Below, piece by piece: positions 10,269-21,053 of a DNA stretch of 64,000 nt. The stretch's first letter is position 1, and every line of letters begins with the position of its first letter. The DNA comes from Myotis daubentonii (lineage: Eukaryota; Chordata; Mammalia; Chiroptera; Vespertilionidae): contig NC_081844.1 in assembly GCF_963259705.1 (NCBI RefSeq), positions 16,725,715 to 16,789,714 of the forward strand, written 5' to 3'. A model generated the notes under the pieces. That model was not told where the DNA came from and did no database searches. It saw nothing but the letters and a program-made list of their open reading frames with translations. The position numbers were made by a program, and so were the translations under genes.

Positions 10269-10886
10269 TGCAAGGACTTCTTTTTTTAAAAATTTTAAGG
10301 TCAGTTTATTAAGTTCACTGATGAAAGCTTTCAGAAGAATATTCTCCTGAAAATGATTATTTTTTCTTAGAAAAAAAAGAAAGGAAAATCAACACCCTCT
10401 CAGCATAGACACAGATGCTGTGGCAGTCAGGCCTCTGCAGAGAGGATGGTCCATCAATGGGTCAAGTCGCTCTGGGTCAGCCGGACTGTGGTCTGGATCG
10501 TCCTCATCTTCCAGCTCCAACTCATTCATTTCCTGGAACAAAGACTCATCTCCCTACACAGTGTTTCTAGCGTCCTCTGAGAACCAGATATCAGCTGTGA
10601 CCAGATTATGATCGCTTCAGGTCTCTGTTTACCACTTAATTTATTTTTTTTCCTGTTTGTTCTTCTTTTTAATTTCCAAGGATTCTGCATCAAACTTGGC
10701 TTTCCAACGTAAGATAGTCTCAGTTGTAACAGGAGTGCTGTGAAACACTTGCCTTTCAGCTTCTCCTTTTTTCTTTTCATTTCTTTTCTCCTTCTCTTCT
10801 AGTTTTTATTTGACCCACTATTTCATTTCATGTTTCCTGCAGAGCTGTCACTAAAGGAAAGATCATCACCATATGCAAGGACTTCT
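10269..10886. repeat. 13-bp target-site duplication of the RWDD1 retrocopy
   Basis: TGCAAGGACTTCT occurs at 10,269-10,281 and 10,874-10,886, exactly at both edges of the retrocopy. The second copy sits directly before the truncated 5' end and the first directly after the A-rich tail. The perfect match suggests a fairly recent insertion. Confidence 0.92.
10282..10873 (-). pseudogene. RWDD1: RWDD1 processed pseudogene, 5'-truncated
   Basis: On the minus strand the translation, across frameshifts, gives MVMIFPLVTALQE, NEIVGQIKTRREG, FHSTPVTTETILRWKAKF, NKLSGKQ, then DESLFQEMNELELE and DDPDHSPADPE. These are the end of the RWD domain, the coiled linker and the acidic C-terminus of RWDD1, a small cytosolic RWD-domain protein linked to ribosome-associated GTPase regulators. 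The copy starts in the middle of the coding region. It has no introns, carries frameshifts and stops, and ends in a 3' UTR with an AATAAA signal (about 10,305-10,312) and a short A-rich tail. A perfect 13-bp direct repeat brackets it. This is a LINE-mediated retrocopy and cannot make the protein. Confidence 0.92.
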
Positions 10887-13800
10887 GGAGCGTGTCCTCT
10901 GTACCTTGGCCCAGAAAAGGAGAAGCCACAGTTCCTGGGCTCTGGGACTATGGCCACAAAACAACCCACTAGACACGGAACAACTCAAGAACAATGGCAG
11001 ACAGCAAAGGTTAAGTCCCAGGCGGGCAGCCCAGACTGCAGTTGAGATGTGGGTGCTGTGATCAGGAAGATGGCTTGGTTTAGTGAAAACCTGGCCTGGA
11101 GCCCTGCATAGTCCAAGTTCTGCTGCTACCACACTCTGCTCTCATCGGCCTCATTTGCTCAATGGGATCACACCTGCCAACTGGCTCCCACTCTCCGGCG
11201 TGGAGGGGTGTGAGGGGAGTGCCACACGTGGCCAGGAAGGGGTGCCGCCTGAGGCAGGAAGTGGTGTGAGCAGCTAAGCGTGCCTGTGAGGGAGGCTGGC
11301 CATGTAACTTATCTTCTAAAAGGGAATGCTTCCGAGGGTGAAAGTGGATGCCATTAAGATGAAAATTGGGACAAGAAATGGAGACAAAGACTATTCTATG
11401 CAGACAGGTCATAGGGCTCTCTCTTGGGAAGAGGCCAGAAGGCGGAGCTGAGACTAAGTCTTCTGGCTTGAGAGGCCAGGAGATGGGGGTGAGGGGAGGT
11501 AGGGGTCAGAGCAGAGAGGAGTTTTGGGAGAGCAGTGACTCAGACAGAAGCAGGAAGGCAGGTGGTGACGGAGTGCTAGGTCTGGAGCCCAGAGTGGGAC
11601 CACCCTGATGCAGGACACCTGTCTCCCAGGGCTACAGGGAACTGGAAATGACAAGGTGGCAGGAGCCGTGAAGTGAGGCCAGCCAGCACGGCACTTCTGT
11701 TCTCAATACTGACAACACAGGCGAGCCTTTCTGTGGGTGTCCCTGGCTGCCGGCGGTGGAAAGCCTGCTGTTTGGAACCCCACAAGGGAGTCTAAGATCA
11801 CCGCCAAGGCTAGTCACTGGCCAGGCCCTTGAGTGGTTCCCACCTCACCCCTACCCCCGGGCCTCCAGCCCGGCCCCCACCACGAACAATGGGCTCTGTT
11901 GAGCCAGCAGTTCCTGGGCAGCAGGAAGTCCTGGGTCCAAGGCCCACAGAGGAACAGAGCCTCTGTGACCTCTGAGCTGGGAGCTCAAAGGGGCCATTCT
12001 CACGGGTGTGGGCCCTGGGGCGGGAGCGGCGCTGTGGCTTGGCCCCTGGAGAAACATGACTGCCCCAGTGTTCCGGCCTTTGCCCTGCGGCTCTCTCGGT
12101 TGCATCTGCTGACCTCATGGGATTGTCCTTCGAGTCTGTCTTGGCCACTGTGCAAGGCTGAGGAGACAGAGCCTTTTCTTCCCTCACAGCTGCGTCTGCG
12201 GGTCAGGTGGTGGGCCCTGGTGGCACGGAGTCTTTCCTGCTGCCTCCTGCACATCCCATGCCCCTTCTTCTGCCGGTGGACACACAGCCTCCCACTGGGG
12301 CCTCCTGCCAGGCAAGGTGGTGACACCTCCTCACAGGCCCCAGGGGTCTGGTCTGCGTGCTGTCTCTTCTCCTGTGGCCACCACTCACCCTGTGAGCTGG
12401 ATCCCACTTCACACACTCATTTAACAAGCGCAGACAGGCAGCCCGGATGCCAGACATTGTCGCAGGCACCCAGGGACTGGGCCTCACCCCGAGGGAGAGG
12501 TGCTATGTCTTCCTCAGGCCCTTGATCCCCCTTAGCCTTTGGTCCTCCTTGGCCCTTGGTCCCCCTTGGCTCTCGGCCCTCCTTGGCTGCCTTTAACTGG
12601 CTCGAGGGCTGGGTCCTTAGAGCTCTCTGTGTGAAGGCTGTGGACGAGGTGACCTGCAGAGCTTGGAGAGTCTCTGGGACTCTAAGCTTGGGGCACCGCT
12701 CTGCTCTGTACTGAAGCGAGGCAGGCCTGGGCCCATCTTTCTGAGTGTCTCATGGGTTCCTAGAGCCCAGGCCACAGGGGGACACCCAATGTTCTAAGGG
12801 TGCCAGGATTGGTTGGAGTCATGTCTGTAAGCCATACTGACCCAGGGATGACTGTGATGAAGGAAGAAGCTTATGGTTAGAGGTCCCTGAAAATAGGAGC
12901 CACAAAGGCTACTCAGGGTCACACAGAGGCACCGGGTTGGCCAGGAGGCAGAGGAAGTGAGGGGAACGCATGGGTGGAACACTTGTTGTGGTTTCCCAGG
13001 ACAGAAGGAGGTGAGGCAGAGTTAGCAGGTTGGTTGGTTGGAATGATTTCATGGTCTGTGGGCACAGGGATTGTCTCGAGTCTTCGGGTACATGGCCCTG
13101 GGGTGACTGGGGTAGGGGCATAGTGGCCCAAAGTTGAAGTCAAGAGCCCAATAAAGGGGGAGCTTGGGAGTGTGGGCTCTGGATTGGTTGGTTTGCTAGT
13201 CCTGGGAGGGGCAGTCCCTCCGGTGTTGATTGACTCCAAGATGACAAAGCAGCAAACACAGAAATTAGAAAATGTGTTATTATTACCCTTTGTCTCTTTG
13301 CAAAATCCTAGAGCGATTCTGACCATTCCGCTGTGATTACCTCCAACACGTTTTCTCCCCCTTTTGGGGTCTGGCTCAAATATCAAAGCCTCCTCCACGC
13401 CAGAGCCCCCCAAATGGAATCATCCACTTCTCTGCCTGCCCCCCTGTAGCACCCACTGTTCCACACCTTGGGGGCTATGTGTTTGCCTCCTCCCAGGAGT
13501 CATGAAATCCTGGAGAAGTCACTTTATCTTTTAATCCTACCAGTGCCTGCCATGGGCCTGGTGCCCCGGAAAGGTAGTACAGAGGCCTGAACGAACAGAG
13601 ACGGCAGGCCATGAGGATGGGCCCAAGCTCAAGGGGGTCACTGCATCTCAGGGAAACTCTGGACCATGTCTGCTGTCTTGGTGCGCCCGCCCCCCCTCCC
13701 TCGAAAAAATGCAGGAGACATAAGTGTGGGGACCCAGCAGGCACTTCTATGCTCATTCCTGACACCACCAGCGAGCACTTCTGTGGGTGCCTCTGGTTGC

Positions 13801-13892
13801 TGATCACTGTGCCTGGAGGGATCCTGATTCTAGTGCTTGTGAGCTCATGGGCTTCAACCCCTAAACTTGTTTTTGTTTGGTTAATCCTCATC
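10887..13892. other. GC-rich stretch without recognised genes
   Basis: Frames up to 230 codons (11,833-12,525, plus strand) overlap long frames on the other strand (11,810-12,187 and 12,000-12,416). They have skewed Pro/Ser/Gln/Arg composition, as expected from high GC rather than coding. CCTTGGTCC-type imperfect repeats occur at 12,525-12,590. I see no exon, RNA gene or clear transposon. Confidence 0.5.
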
Positions 13893-14138
13893 TGAAGATA
13901 TTTTTCCATTGCTTTTTTCAGAGAGAGTGGAAGGTAGGGAGACAAAGAGAGAGAAAGAGAGAGAAACATCGATGTGAGAGTGATGCATTGATTACTTGTC
14001 TCCTGCACACACCCTGACTGGGGGCAGGGAGCAAACCCTGTAACCCAGGTACCTACGTGCCCTTGACTGGGAATCGAACCTGAGACTCTTTAGTGTGCAG
14101 GCCGACGCTCTAACCACTGGGAAATACCTCCAGGGCAT
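13893..14138 (-). mobile_element. Older VES/MEG-like tRNA-derived SINE, antisense
   Basis: It has the same architecture as the other VES copies: AGAGAGAAACATCGATGTGA, CTCCTGCACACACCC, CCCTTGACTGGGAATCGAAC (B box) and GCCGACGCTCTAACCACTGG (A-box side). It is more diverged and carries insertions. The T-rich tail side is broken up, so it is probably an older subfamily. Confidence 0.8.
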
Positions 14139-14725
14139 GAGCCCCTGAATTTTTATACAAAATAGGTACGTGCATTTTCCTAGGATAGAGGATCCAGTAC
14201 ACTAATTTGATGAAAGGTGATCCCTGTCAAGGCCATGGTCCGAGCTGGTGTCTGAAAGCCTTCCGTTGCCCGTCTCTGCGTCACGCCTGCTGAACACCCA
14301 CTTTCCTCATGGGCCCCGCCTCTGTGCCCTTCCTTCCCTCACAGCCAGGCCTCCCAGGTTCCCTTGCAGGGTGGCGTGTCCTTGTCTCCAAGCCTGATGC
14401 TGGCCATGGGGTGGGCGCGATTGAAGTAGTTCCAGGTCACTGCCCTGCCATGGCTTCTGGGACACCAATCCTGTGCCCCATTCTGTTCCGTGTGCCACAG
14501 GCCCATCAGGTACCTTCTCCGGTGCTCCCAGTGCTCTCGTGTAGGGCACCTTGCTACCCCCTCACCTCCCTCCTGCTGCCCTGGCCAGGAGCTGCCGGGA
14601 GACTTTGCTGACACCAACAGTTATGACAATGACAGCAGCAGCATCTGCCATAGCCATGGTTGTTGTTTATCAGCAGCAATGAGAGCAGCAGTGCTACCAA
14701 GAAGAACATGGTAAAGCTGAATTCA
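14139..14725. other. Unannotated stretch
   Basis: GC-rich DNA with overlapping short frames on both strands. No feature was recognised. Confidence 0.45.
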
Positions 14726-14925
14726 CGGAGCGCTTACCCTGTGTTTGCATATGTTCACTTTCTCATTTGGTTCTCACAGCAACCTCATGAGACAGGAACT
14801 GTTATCTTTCCCATCTCCACTTCCCATGAGGAAACGGAGGCACAGAGAAGTCAGACTACTCACCTAAGGCCACAGCTAGTCAGTGCAGAGACAGAATTTG
14901 GGTGTCTGACTCTAAGGGTCACACT
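14726..14925 (-). repeat. MIR SINE, antisense, well preserved
   Basis: Antisense MIR is followed almost end to end: GAGCGCTTACCCTGTG, CTCACAGCAACCTCATGAGA, CATGAGGAAACGGAGGCAC, AGAAGTCAGACTACTCACC, AAGGCCACAGCTAGTCAG and GGGTGTCTGACTC. Confidence 0.85.
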
Positions 14926-15827
14926 CACAGCCCCCACCCACTTGCGTTCCTGAGCCCAGGGGTGCCCTTGCTCCCCGTCCTTCTGCTTCGAAGCACCCAT
15001 CACACAGAATTGCCATTGCCTGTCTCCAGAGTGTGTGCTCCCGGAAGGCAGGGCCCAGCTCACTCTTGTCCTCCATTGTCACCCCAGAGCCTGGCACAGC
15101 AGATGCCCCAACAGATGGGGTTAGTGGAACACCGCCTGGGTCTTGTCTGGTTCTGTGGTGAGGACTGGCCTTGAACTTGGTCCGTGCCTGAGTGTCAGTG
15201 AGCAGCTAACAGGTTGCCCTGCCCTGCCAGCTCCCCCGCCACCCCAGTGCCCAGAGGAGCCTGGGAGAGCAGGGAGGTGGTGATGACAGTAACGAGCGTG
15301 TCACAGGCAGCCCTTCTCCTGCTTGCGGTGCTGAACCTCGATGGGAAGTGACATCTCCTCTTGTGTCTTGACCTCTCCCTGCTCCTTCCCTGGGGACTCA
15401 GAGCCAGAAGCTGATTGGGAAGGACAGGCCTAGTTTCCCTGGAACAAACATGCCAGGGAAAGGGCACAGCAGCCTCTCCCTGCAGGACACGACACCGTGC
15501 CAGCCAGCTATTCTGATGAAGGCTGCCCAGGCCTGGGGGTTGCTGATGGCGCCTGCAGAGGCCTCTCAGTGGGGTCCTGGGCTCAAGGGCTGGGCTGCCT
15601 CTCCACTTTCCCAATTCTAAGAGCCTTTGTCCTGGTGGCTTCTCTTCTCCCACTCAGATCACAGGAGAAGGGGGAAGGGAGAAGGGGCTCCGGGTCTGGC
15701 TGAATCTGGCTTCCAGGGAGGCACTGATGCATTTGCCCCAAGTGTAGGTTTTTGGGGGCCTTGGGAGCAACCTCTGGAGACCTCATCCCAGGATCCTCGG
15801 CTTTTAGAGAAACCAGAAAGTACATCC
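14926..15827. other. Unannotated GC-rich stretch
   Basis: No exon or repeat was recognised between the MIR and the minisatellite. Frames at 15,195-15,653 look like composition-driven chance ORFs. Confidence 0.5.
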
Positions 15828-16590
15828 AGGCAGGGACAGGTCCCAGGGGCAGACATAGGCAGGCAGGGTCAGGTCCCAGAGGGCAGACACAGCCAGGCAG
15901 GGACAGGTCCCAGAGGGCAGACACAGCCAGGCAGGGTCAGGTCCCAGAGGGCAGACACAGCCAGGCAGGGACAGGTCCCATAGGGCAGGCAGCCAGGCAG
16001 GGACAGGTCCCAGGGGCAGACACAGCCAGGCAGGGTCAGGTCCCAGAGGGCAGGCAGCCAGGCAGGGACAGGTCCCAGGGGCAGACATAGGCAGGCAGGG
16101 TCAGGTCCCAGAGGGCAGACACAGCCAGGCAGGGACAGGTCCCAGGGGCAGACATAGGCAGGCAGGGACAGGTCCCAGGGGGAAGACACAGCCAGGCAGG
16201 GACAGGTCTCAGGGGCAGACATAGGCAGGCAGGGTCAGGTCCCAGAGGGCAGACACAGTCAGGCAGGGTCAGGTCCCAGAGGGCAGACACAGCCAGGCAG
16301 GGTCAGGTCCCAGAGGGCAGACACAGTCAGGCAGGGACAGGTCCCAGAGGGCAGACACAGCCAGGCAGGGTCAGGTCCCAGAGGGCAGACACAGCCAGGC
16401 AGGGACAGGTCCCAGAGGGCAGACACAGTCAGGCAGGGTCAGGTCCCAGAGGGCAGACACAGCCAGGCAGGGACAGGTCCCAGAGGGCAGACACAGTCAG
16501 GCAGGGACAGGTCCCAGAGGGCAGACACAGTCAGGCAGGGTCAGGTCCCAGAGGGCAGACACAGCCAGGCAGGGACAGGTCTGAGGGGGC
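15828..16590 (+). repeat. Minisatellite, 34-bp unit, about 23 copies
   Basis: The unit runs CAGGTCCCAGAGGGCAGACA followed by CAGCCAGGCAGGG and one variable base (A or T). I count 23 CAGGTC starts. The A and T variants alternate for much of the array, and the A-C-A-C segment varies (ACACAGCC, ACACAGTC, ACATAGGC or deleted), so the array evolved partly as dimers. The Pro/Leu/Cys-rich frames on the minus strand here are artefacts of the repeat. A tract of this kind is likely polymorphic in length. Confidence 0.95.
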
Positions 16591-17689
16591 AGAAGTATAT
16601 GGAGAATGCGAGCCTTAGGAGCTCTTAAGTTGAAATGACTAGGAGGATCTTCAAACTACACGGCGAATCTGGATGCACTCGAAGCTGTTTAAAGCATCAA
16701 ATCAGAGCTGACACTCATCGCAGAACCAGAGCTGGTGTTCCCACAGGCTCTCCTGGGCTCTGACTCCCGTCCTTTAAAACCCCACTGCTTTTGTTGGTTT
16801 ACCATCAAGCCCTTGACCCATTGAGCATTTGTGACGACCTGCGGGGCATGCGGCACCACCAGGCACCAGCTGGAAAGACAAGGCGTGTGGATGCATTTGT
16901 CCAGCAACAAAAGGGAACCGGCCGTCTGGAAGGGAGTGCGGGGTAGAGTGGGGTGACTTGCACAGGGTGCTGCCTGGGCAGGCAGATGGCATTGGGAGGA
17001 GACAGAGAAGGGAGGGGCCCCATGAGCTGGGGTGAGGGGAGGGTCACCCAGAGGGGTCTAGAAGGATGCAGCTCTGTGAACAGGAGGTCAGAGCCCCGGT
17101 TTACATGGAATCGCACCATGTGGCTCGGGGCCACCATGACCACCAGCTCTAGTCTGGCCACGACTTGCTATCACCATAGCACCCGGCACAGTGCTGCCAC
17201 GCGCGGGTGCCCACCCCGACTTAGAGAGAACAGTGGATAGGGAGATAGGGTGCCCAGTATTCCCCTCCCCCCCCCCCCATATGCCCAGCACGGTTCCCTG
17301 CAGCGAACATGAGAGAAAAGCTTCCAGCAACCTTTGTCACAGGTCCCAGCCTTCAGTGTCATCTATAAAATGAGACTTTCTCCCCCAAGGCCTTCAGTGC
17401 AGTGGGGCTTACGGCTGTGAGCCGGGCTGGCTGCGGCTGTGGAAGGAAAGCAGGGGACCCGTCTGTCCTGGGGACACCCACCATCACCACCGACATAGGA
17501 GAACTTGGAGCAGCCCAGCTGCCTGTGGCCACACAAGTGCCCCCGAGGGCTAGGTTATCACTTCAGGCGGGGCCTCCCCCATGCTCACATCACACGTCCC
17601 CTGCGTCTTGGAGTCCTGCTCCGGCTCCACTTTTCCCCGGGGCATAGTGACGAGGCCCGGGCCTGAGTAGGTGAGCCACGTCGGGGCCG
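16591..17689. other. Unannotated stretch
   Basis: GC-rich, with a C run at about 17,267-17,278. Overlapping frames on both strands are not recognisable proteins. Confidence 0.5.
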
Positions 17690-18005
17690 TTTCCAATCCA
17701 TCGGCTCTAGCCTCCGCTGGAGACCAAACACCGAAGCAATTATTGTTTAATTTCAAGTGAAAGGAGCGCGGCAGGAGACATGGGGTGACCTTTGCTGTGC
17801 GTGAATCTATAGATAGAGATATACAGACACTGGAATTTATTTCCCCGAGGACAGAAGTGCCAGGCGCTGCCAGCTGGGTCTGAGCTTGGAGCCGTGTTTG
17901 CATACAGTGCTATGTGTAATTTATTTCCCTGGGGAAGACCGGCGAGGATGGTGCATCTGAATCTTTGTAGAGGTTTCTTCTTTTTAAAAAGAAACCAGTC
18001 CAACC
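17690..18005. other. Conserved-looking non-coding island
   Basis: Unique DNA containing AGCAATTATTGTTTAATTTC (homeodomain-type TAAT cores), CTATAGATAGAGATAT, and two similar motifs GGAATTTATTTCCCC (17,832-17,846) and GTAATTTATTTCCC (17,917-17,930), the latter near GTTTGCATAC. The motif density and AT content against a GC-rich background suggest an enhancer-like element. Function is inferred. Confidence 0.35.
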
Positions 18006-18434
18006 CCACACCAAAGGGAAGATTGTCTCCTGCAGCCGTTGCTGTATTTGACTGGGGCTTTTGAACTTCACGATGTCTCTGAAGAGGGTTTGGACTCTGG
18101 TCTCTGCAAATCCCCTGGGGCCCCACCGTCACTTTCTGTCATAGTCCTGGGTGGGGCGGGGTAGCAGGGAGCTACAGAATGCCTGAGGCCGAGGACACCC
18201 ACCGCGGGTTGGCCCTGCCTCGCACCGCCCTTCTGGGAGGCTCCCTGACAGCTCAGTGACCTTGCCTATCTCCGCATGAGCTAGCTTTGGCTGTGTTAGG
18301 AACCTCATGCTGCTTGCACCCCTTCCCCACCCCCCCTTCCTCATCCAGAGCCGCCCTCTGGACTCTCTAGACCCCCAGTGAATGAGTAGGAGCTACAGCC
18401 CCCTGCATCCCTTCCTCCTTGGGGCCCGGAGGCT

Positions 18435-18560
18435 GGGAGATTAGAAATACTTAGAAGGCATTACTTCATTAGTTAGCAGATGCAATGCTTACTTTAATTT
18501 TGCAAATTCACTAGGCACAAGCACCCACCTACCTGTTCCGGTTGCCATAACAACTTTCAA
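18435..18560. other. Conserved-looking AT-rich patch
   Basis: It contains CATTACTTCATTAGTTAGC, GATGCAATGCTTACTTTAAT and GTTGCCATAACAACTTTCAA in unique DNA. GTTGCCATAACAAC resembles an RFX (X-box) palindrome. Regulatory function is inferred only. Confidence 0.3.
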
Positions 18561-19800
18561 TTTCATTTGTGGTCTCTGCTGGTGTTTTCTCTGCGTGCGC
18601 GCGTGTGTGTTTGTCTGCGGGTAGGTTCTCTGCCCCACCTCCTCCCCCTGCGCCCCTCCCGTGCTGCCTTCTACTTCGTCTCAGTCTCTTTGATGCCTCT
18701 CTTCTGTCTTCTGTTCCCTCCCAGGGTCTGTCCATCCGCTTCCCTCGTTGTTGGGGTTCAGGGGCAAGTGTCTCTGTCCGGTGCTGGAACTCCCCAGCCA
18801 CGGGTTCCCACAGGCTCGCTCAGGCGCTTTAGGCACAAGGGATACGAGGCTGCTGACTGCGTGATGTGGTTTCAGGGACACTGGGAGGGCCTGGGAGCCC
18901 CAGATATCAACCTGACCCATGTCACGGTGCCTGAAATGCCCCATTGAGAATCTGTGGCCCTGGTCCCGTTCCTAAAGGAATGGTGGGTGAGTGCTTCTGA
19001 AGGGATAAGCTGGCAGGAGGCTCTTGTGAGAACATGGTGGCTGGCCTGGCGGTGCTGCTGGTTCGGGGGGGGGGGGAGGGCAGGGGGGAGGGCTGCAGGG
19101 GCAGGGACGTACTCTCTGAGGTCGCACTGTCCCTCTGCAGACTTCTGTCCAGGAGAAGTCCCCCTCTTTGTCCGGTGCCTGAAATTCAAGCAACCTGTGG
19201 GCCTGGGTGTGGGATGGTGGCTGCCCCAGACTTCTGGGACCCAGGGCAAGGTTGGCCGGACACTTGAGTGGCTTCCGTGGGGGCTGCTGAGGAGCAGGGA
19301 CACCTGACGGCAGTGGGTCTGGAAAGTGACCTAACAGCAGAGAAGCCCAGGAGCTGCTTCCATCAGGACAAAGACGTGGCCCACAAAGGAGCCAGGAGCT
19401 TGGACTAAGCAGGGTGACCCAAGGGTCGAGTCCTGGAGGGAGACTGGAAGGCAGTCACAGGGGGAGTTTTAGGTTGAATTCCCCCCCAAACACACCCTGA
19501 GCCAATACTTTGAGTGCAAGTCATTTATGTAGAAGGTGATCTCAGGTTGCATTAATGGGGGGTGGGGGGAGGCAGGGCAGGGAGAAAGCCAATAGAGGAC
19601 ATGCTGCTAAGCAGGTGACATCTGTGGGAAGCTGGGACTCATCCCCGCTGGGGGCTTTGGGGAATATAACACGTTGGCGAGAACTCGCACCTGAAGGGTG
19701 AGGGAGCAGCATGACCCCCATGCCTCCAGCATTCTCACATGGTTGGTGGCTGCTTCCCTGCTTGGTGATCCCCAGCTCTGGCGAGTTCCTAGGAGATCTG
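18561..19800. other. Unannotated stretch with G-runs
   Basis: GC-rich, with a G run of about 12 and more G blocks at 19,062-19,100. Frames here are composition-driven. No gene was recognised. Confidence 0.45.
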
Positions 19801-20036
19801 GAGGCTGTGGGCCGGGGCTGGAGTCTGTGGGCCTGGGCTGGAGTCTGTGGGCCAGGGCTGGAGGCTGTGGGCCTGGGCTGGAGGCTGTGGGCCTGGGCTG
19901 GAGGCTGTGGGCCTGGGCTGGAGGCTGTGGGCCAGGGCTGGAGGCTGTGGGCCTGGGCTGGAGGCTGTGGGCCAGGGCTGGAGGCTGTGGGCCTGGGCTG
20001 GAGGCTGTGGGCCGGGGCTGGAGGCTGTGGGCAGGG
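19801..20036 (+). repeat. Minisatellite, 20-bp unit, about 12 copies
   Basis: The unit GAGGCTGTGGGCCTGGGCTG repeats in perfect 20-bp register from 19,801, and the last unit is truncated. Variation is confined to one or two positions (GCCTGGG, GCCAGGG, GCCGGGG; GAGTCTG in two early units). The very low divergence points to recent expansion or ongoing homogenisation. The G-rich strand could form quadruplexes. The Trp/Ala/Gly-rich frames are artefacts. Confidence 0.95.
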
Positions 20037-20168
20037 CATAGGGGACACGTTAGGAAGCTGACAGCGCCTACTACGTTCCACCCCTTGCAGGCTCAGCTCC
20101 CTCATGTCCAGGTTAACTTTACTGTGTTCACTCTGCTTCTTCCAAATGGTGACTAATTATAATTTCTT

Positions 20169-20388
20169 TTTTTTATATATATATTTTATTGATTTTTTAC
20201 AGAGAGGAAGGGAGAGAGATAGAGAGCTAGAAACATCGATGAGAGAGAAACATCGATCAGCTGCCTCCTGCACACCCCCCACTGGGGGATGTGCCCGCAA
20301 CCCAGGTACATGCCCTTGACCTGAATTGAACCTGGGACCTTTCAGTCCGCAGGCCGACGCTCTATCCACTGAGCCAAACCGGTTTCGG
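20169..20388 (-). mobile_element. VES SINE, antisense, young copy with perfect TSD
   Basis: Full-length VES: TATTTTATTGATTTTTTACA (tail side), TCGATGAGAGAGAAACATCG, GCTGCCTCCTGCACACC, AGGCCGACGCTCTATCCACT and GAGCCAAACCGG at the tRNA-like head. The 16-bp direct repeat CTAATTATAATTTCTT occurs at 20,153-20,168 and 20,389-20,404 without mismatch, so the insertion is recent. Confidence 0.95.
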
Positions 20389-21017
20389 CTAATTATAATT
20401 TCTTAAAAAAAAAAAAGACAACCCCAACTGGAGGGGAGTGAGACGGACAGAAGTTGGCTGCTGCAGCTGGTTCAGAGGCTGGACATGACTCTCACCACAT
20501 TGCTTTTCTACCACCGATTTCAACTTTTCATGGGGAGCCAGCATTTCTGCTGTTCTCTGCCTGCCTGGTGGGATGGACCAGGCCATTACCCCCAGGAGGC
20601 TGGACCCCTGGGCCTGGGGACTTTTTCAGGTCACGGGTTGTCACAATTGCCCATTCCTGGTTATCAAGGGATGCTCTAGTGAATCACTTTAGTTTGACAT
20701 ATGCCTTTCTTTCCCCTTATTAGCAGAAGTCCTAATTCCTTATGATAATCGGGGGGGGGGGGCAGTTTCCCTGCCAGTCTGATAACTTCTCTGCCTGCTG
20801 GTTCAGTGACATGAGGAGCCCGGAAGACCAGGCAGAACCCTTACATTAGGGCTAGAGGAGCCCTTATGTTGTCCTTTTTGAGGTTCTCCATCCTGTGATC
20901 AGATTAACCAGATCCTGGAGTTGCAGGGACAGGATGCACAAATTCCACAAATGCATCCCTGGGTGTGATGGTGAGAGGGCCCCTTCTCCTGCCAGTCCTT
21001 GGTTTTCAGACCTATGT

Positions 21018-21053
21018 TGTTGTTGTTGTTGTTGTGTTTTTTTTTTGGGGGGG
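21018..21053. repeat. (TTG)n, T-run and G-run low-complexity tract
   Basis: Five TTG units are followed by about ten T and then seven or more G, inside the ERVL remnant. Confidence 0.9.

Noticed and set aside
11833..12525. 230-codon open frame on the plus strand
   Set aside because: GC-rich DNA with long frames on the opposite strand too, low-complexity composition, and no known family or codon signature.
15583..16290. Pro/Leu/Cys-rich repetitive proteins on the minus strand
   Set aside because: These are translations of the 34-bp minisatellite and have no independent gene evidence.
15828..16590. CRISPR-like array
   Set aside because: The units abut without unique spacers, and the genome is that of a bat. 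It is a minisatellite.
19698..20156. Gly/Trp-rich repetitive protein
   Set aside because: This is a translation of the 20-bp minisatellite.
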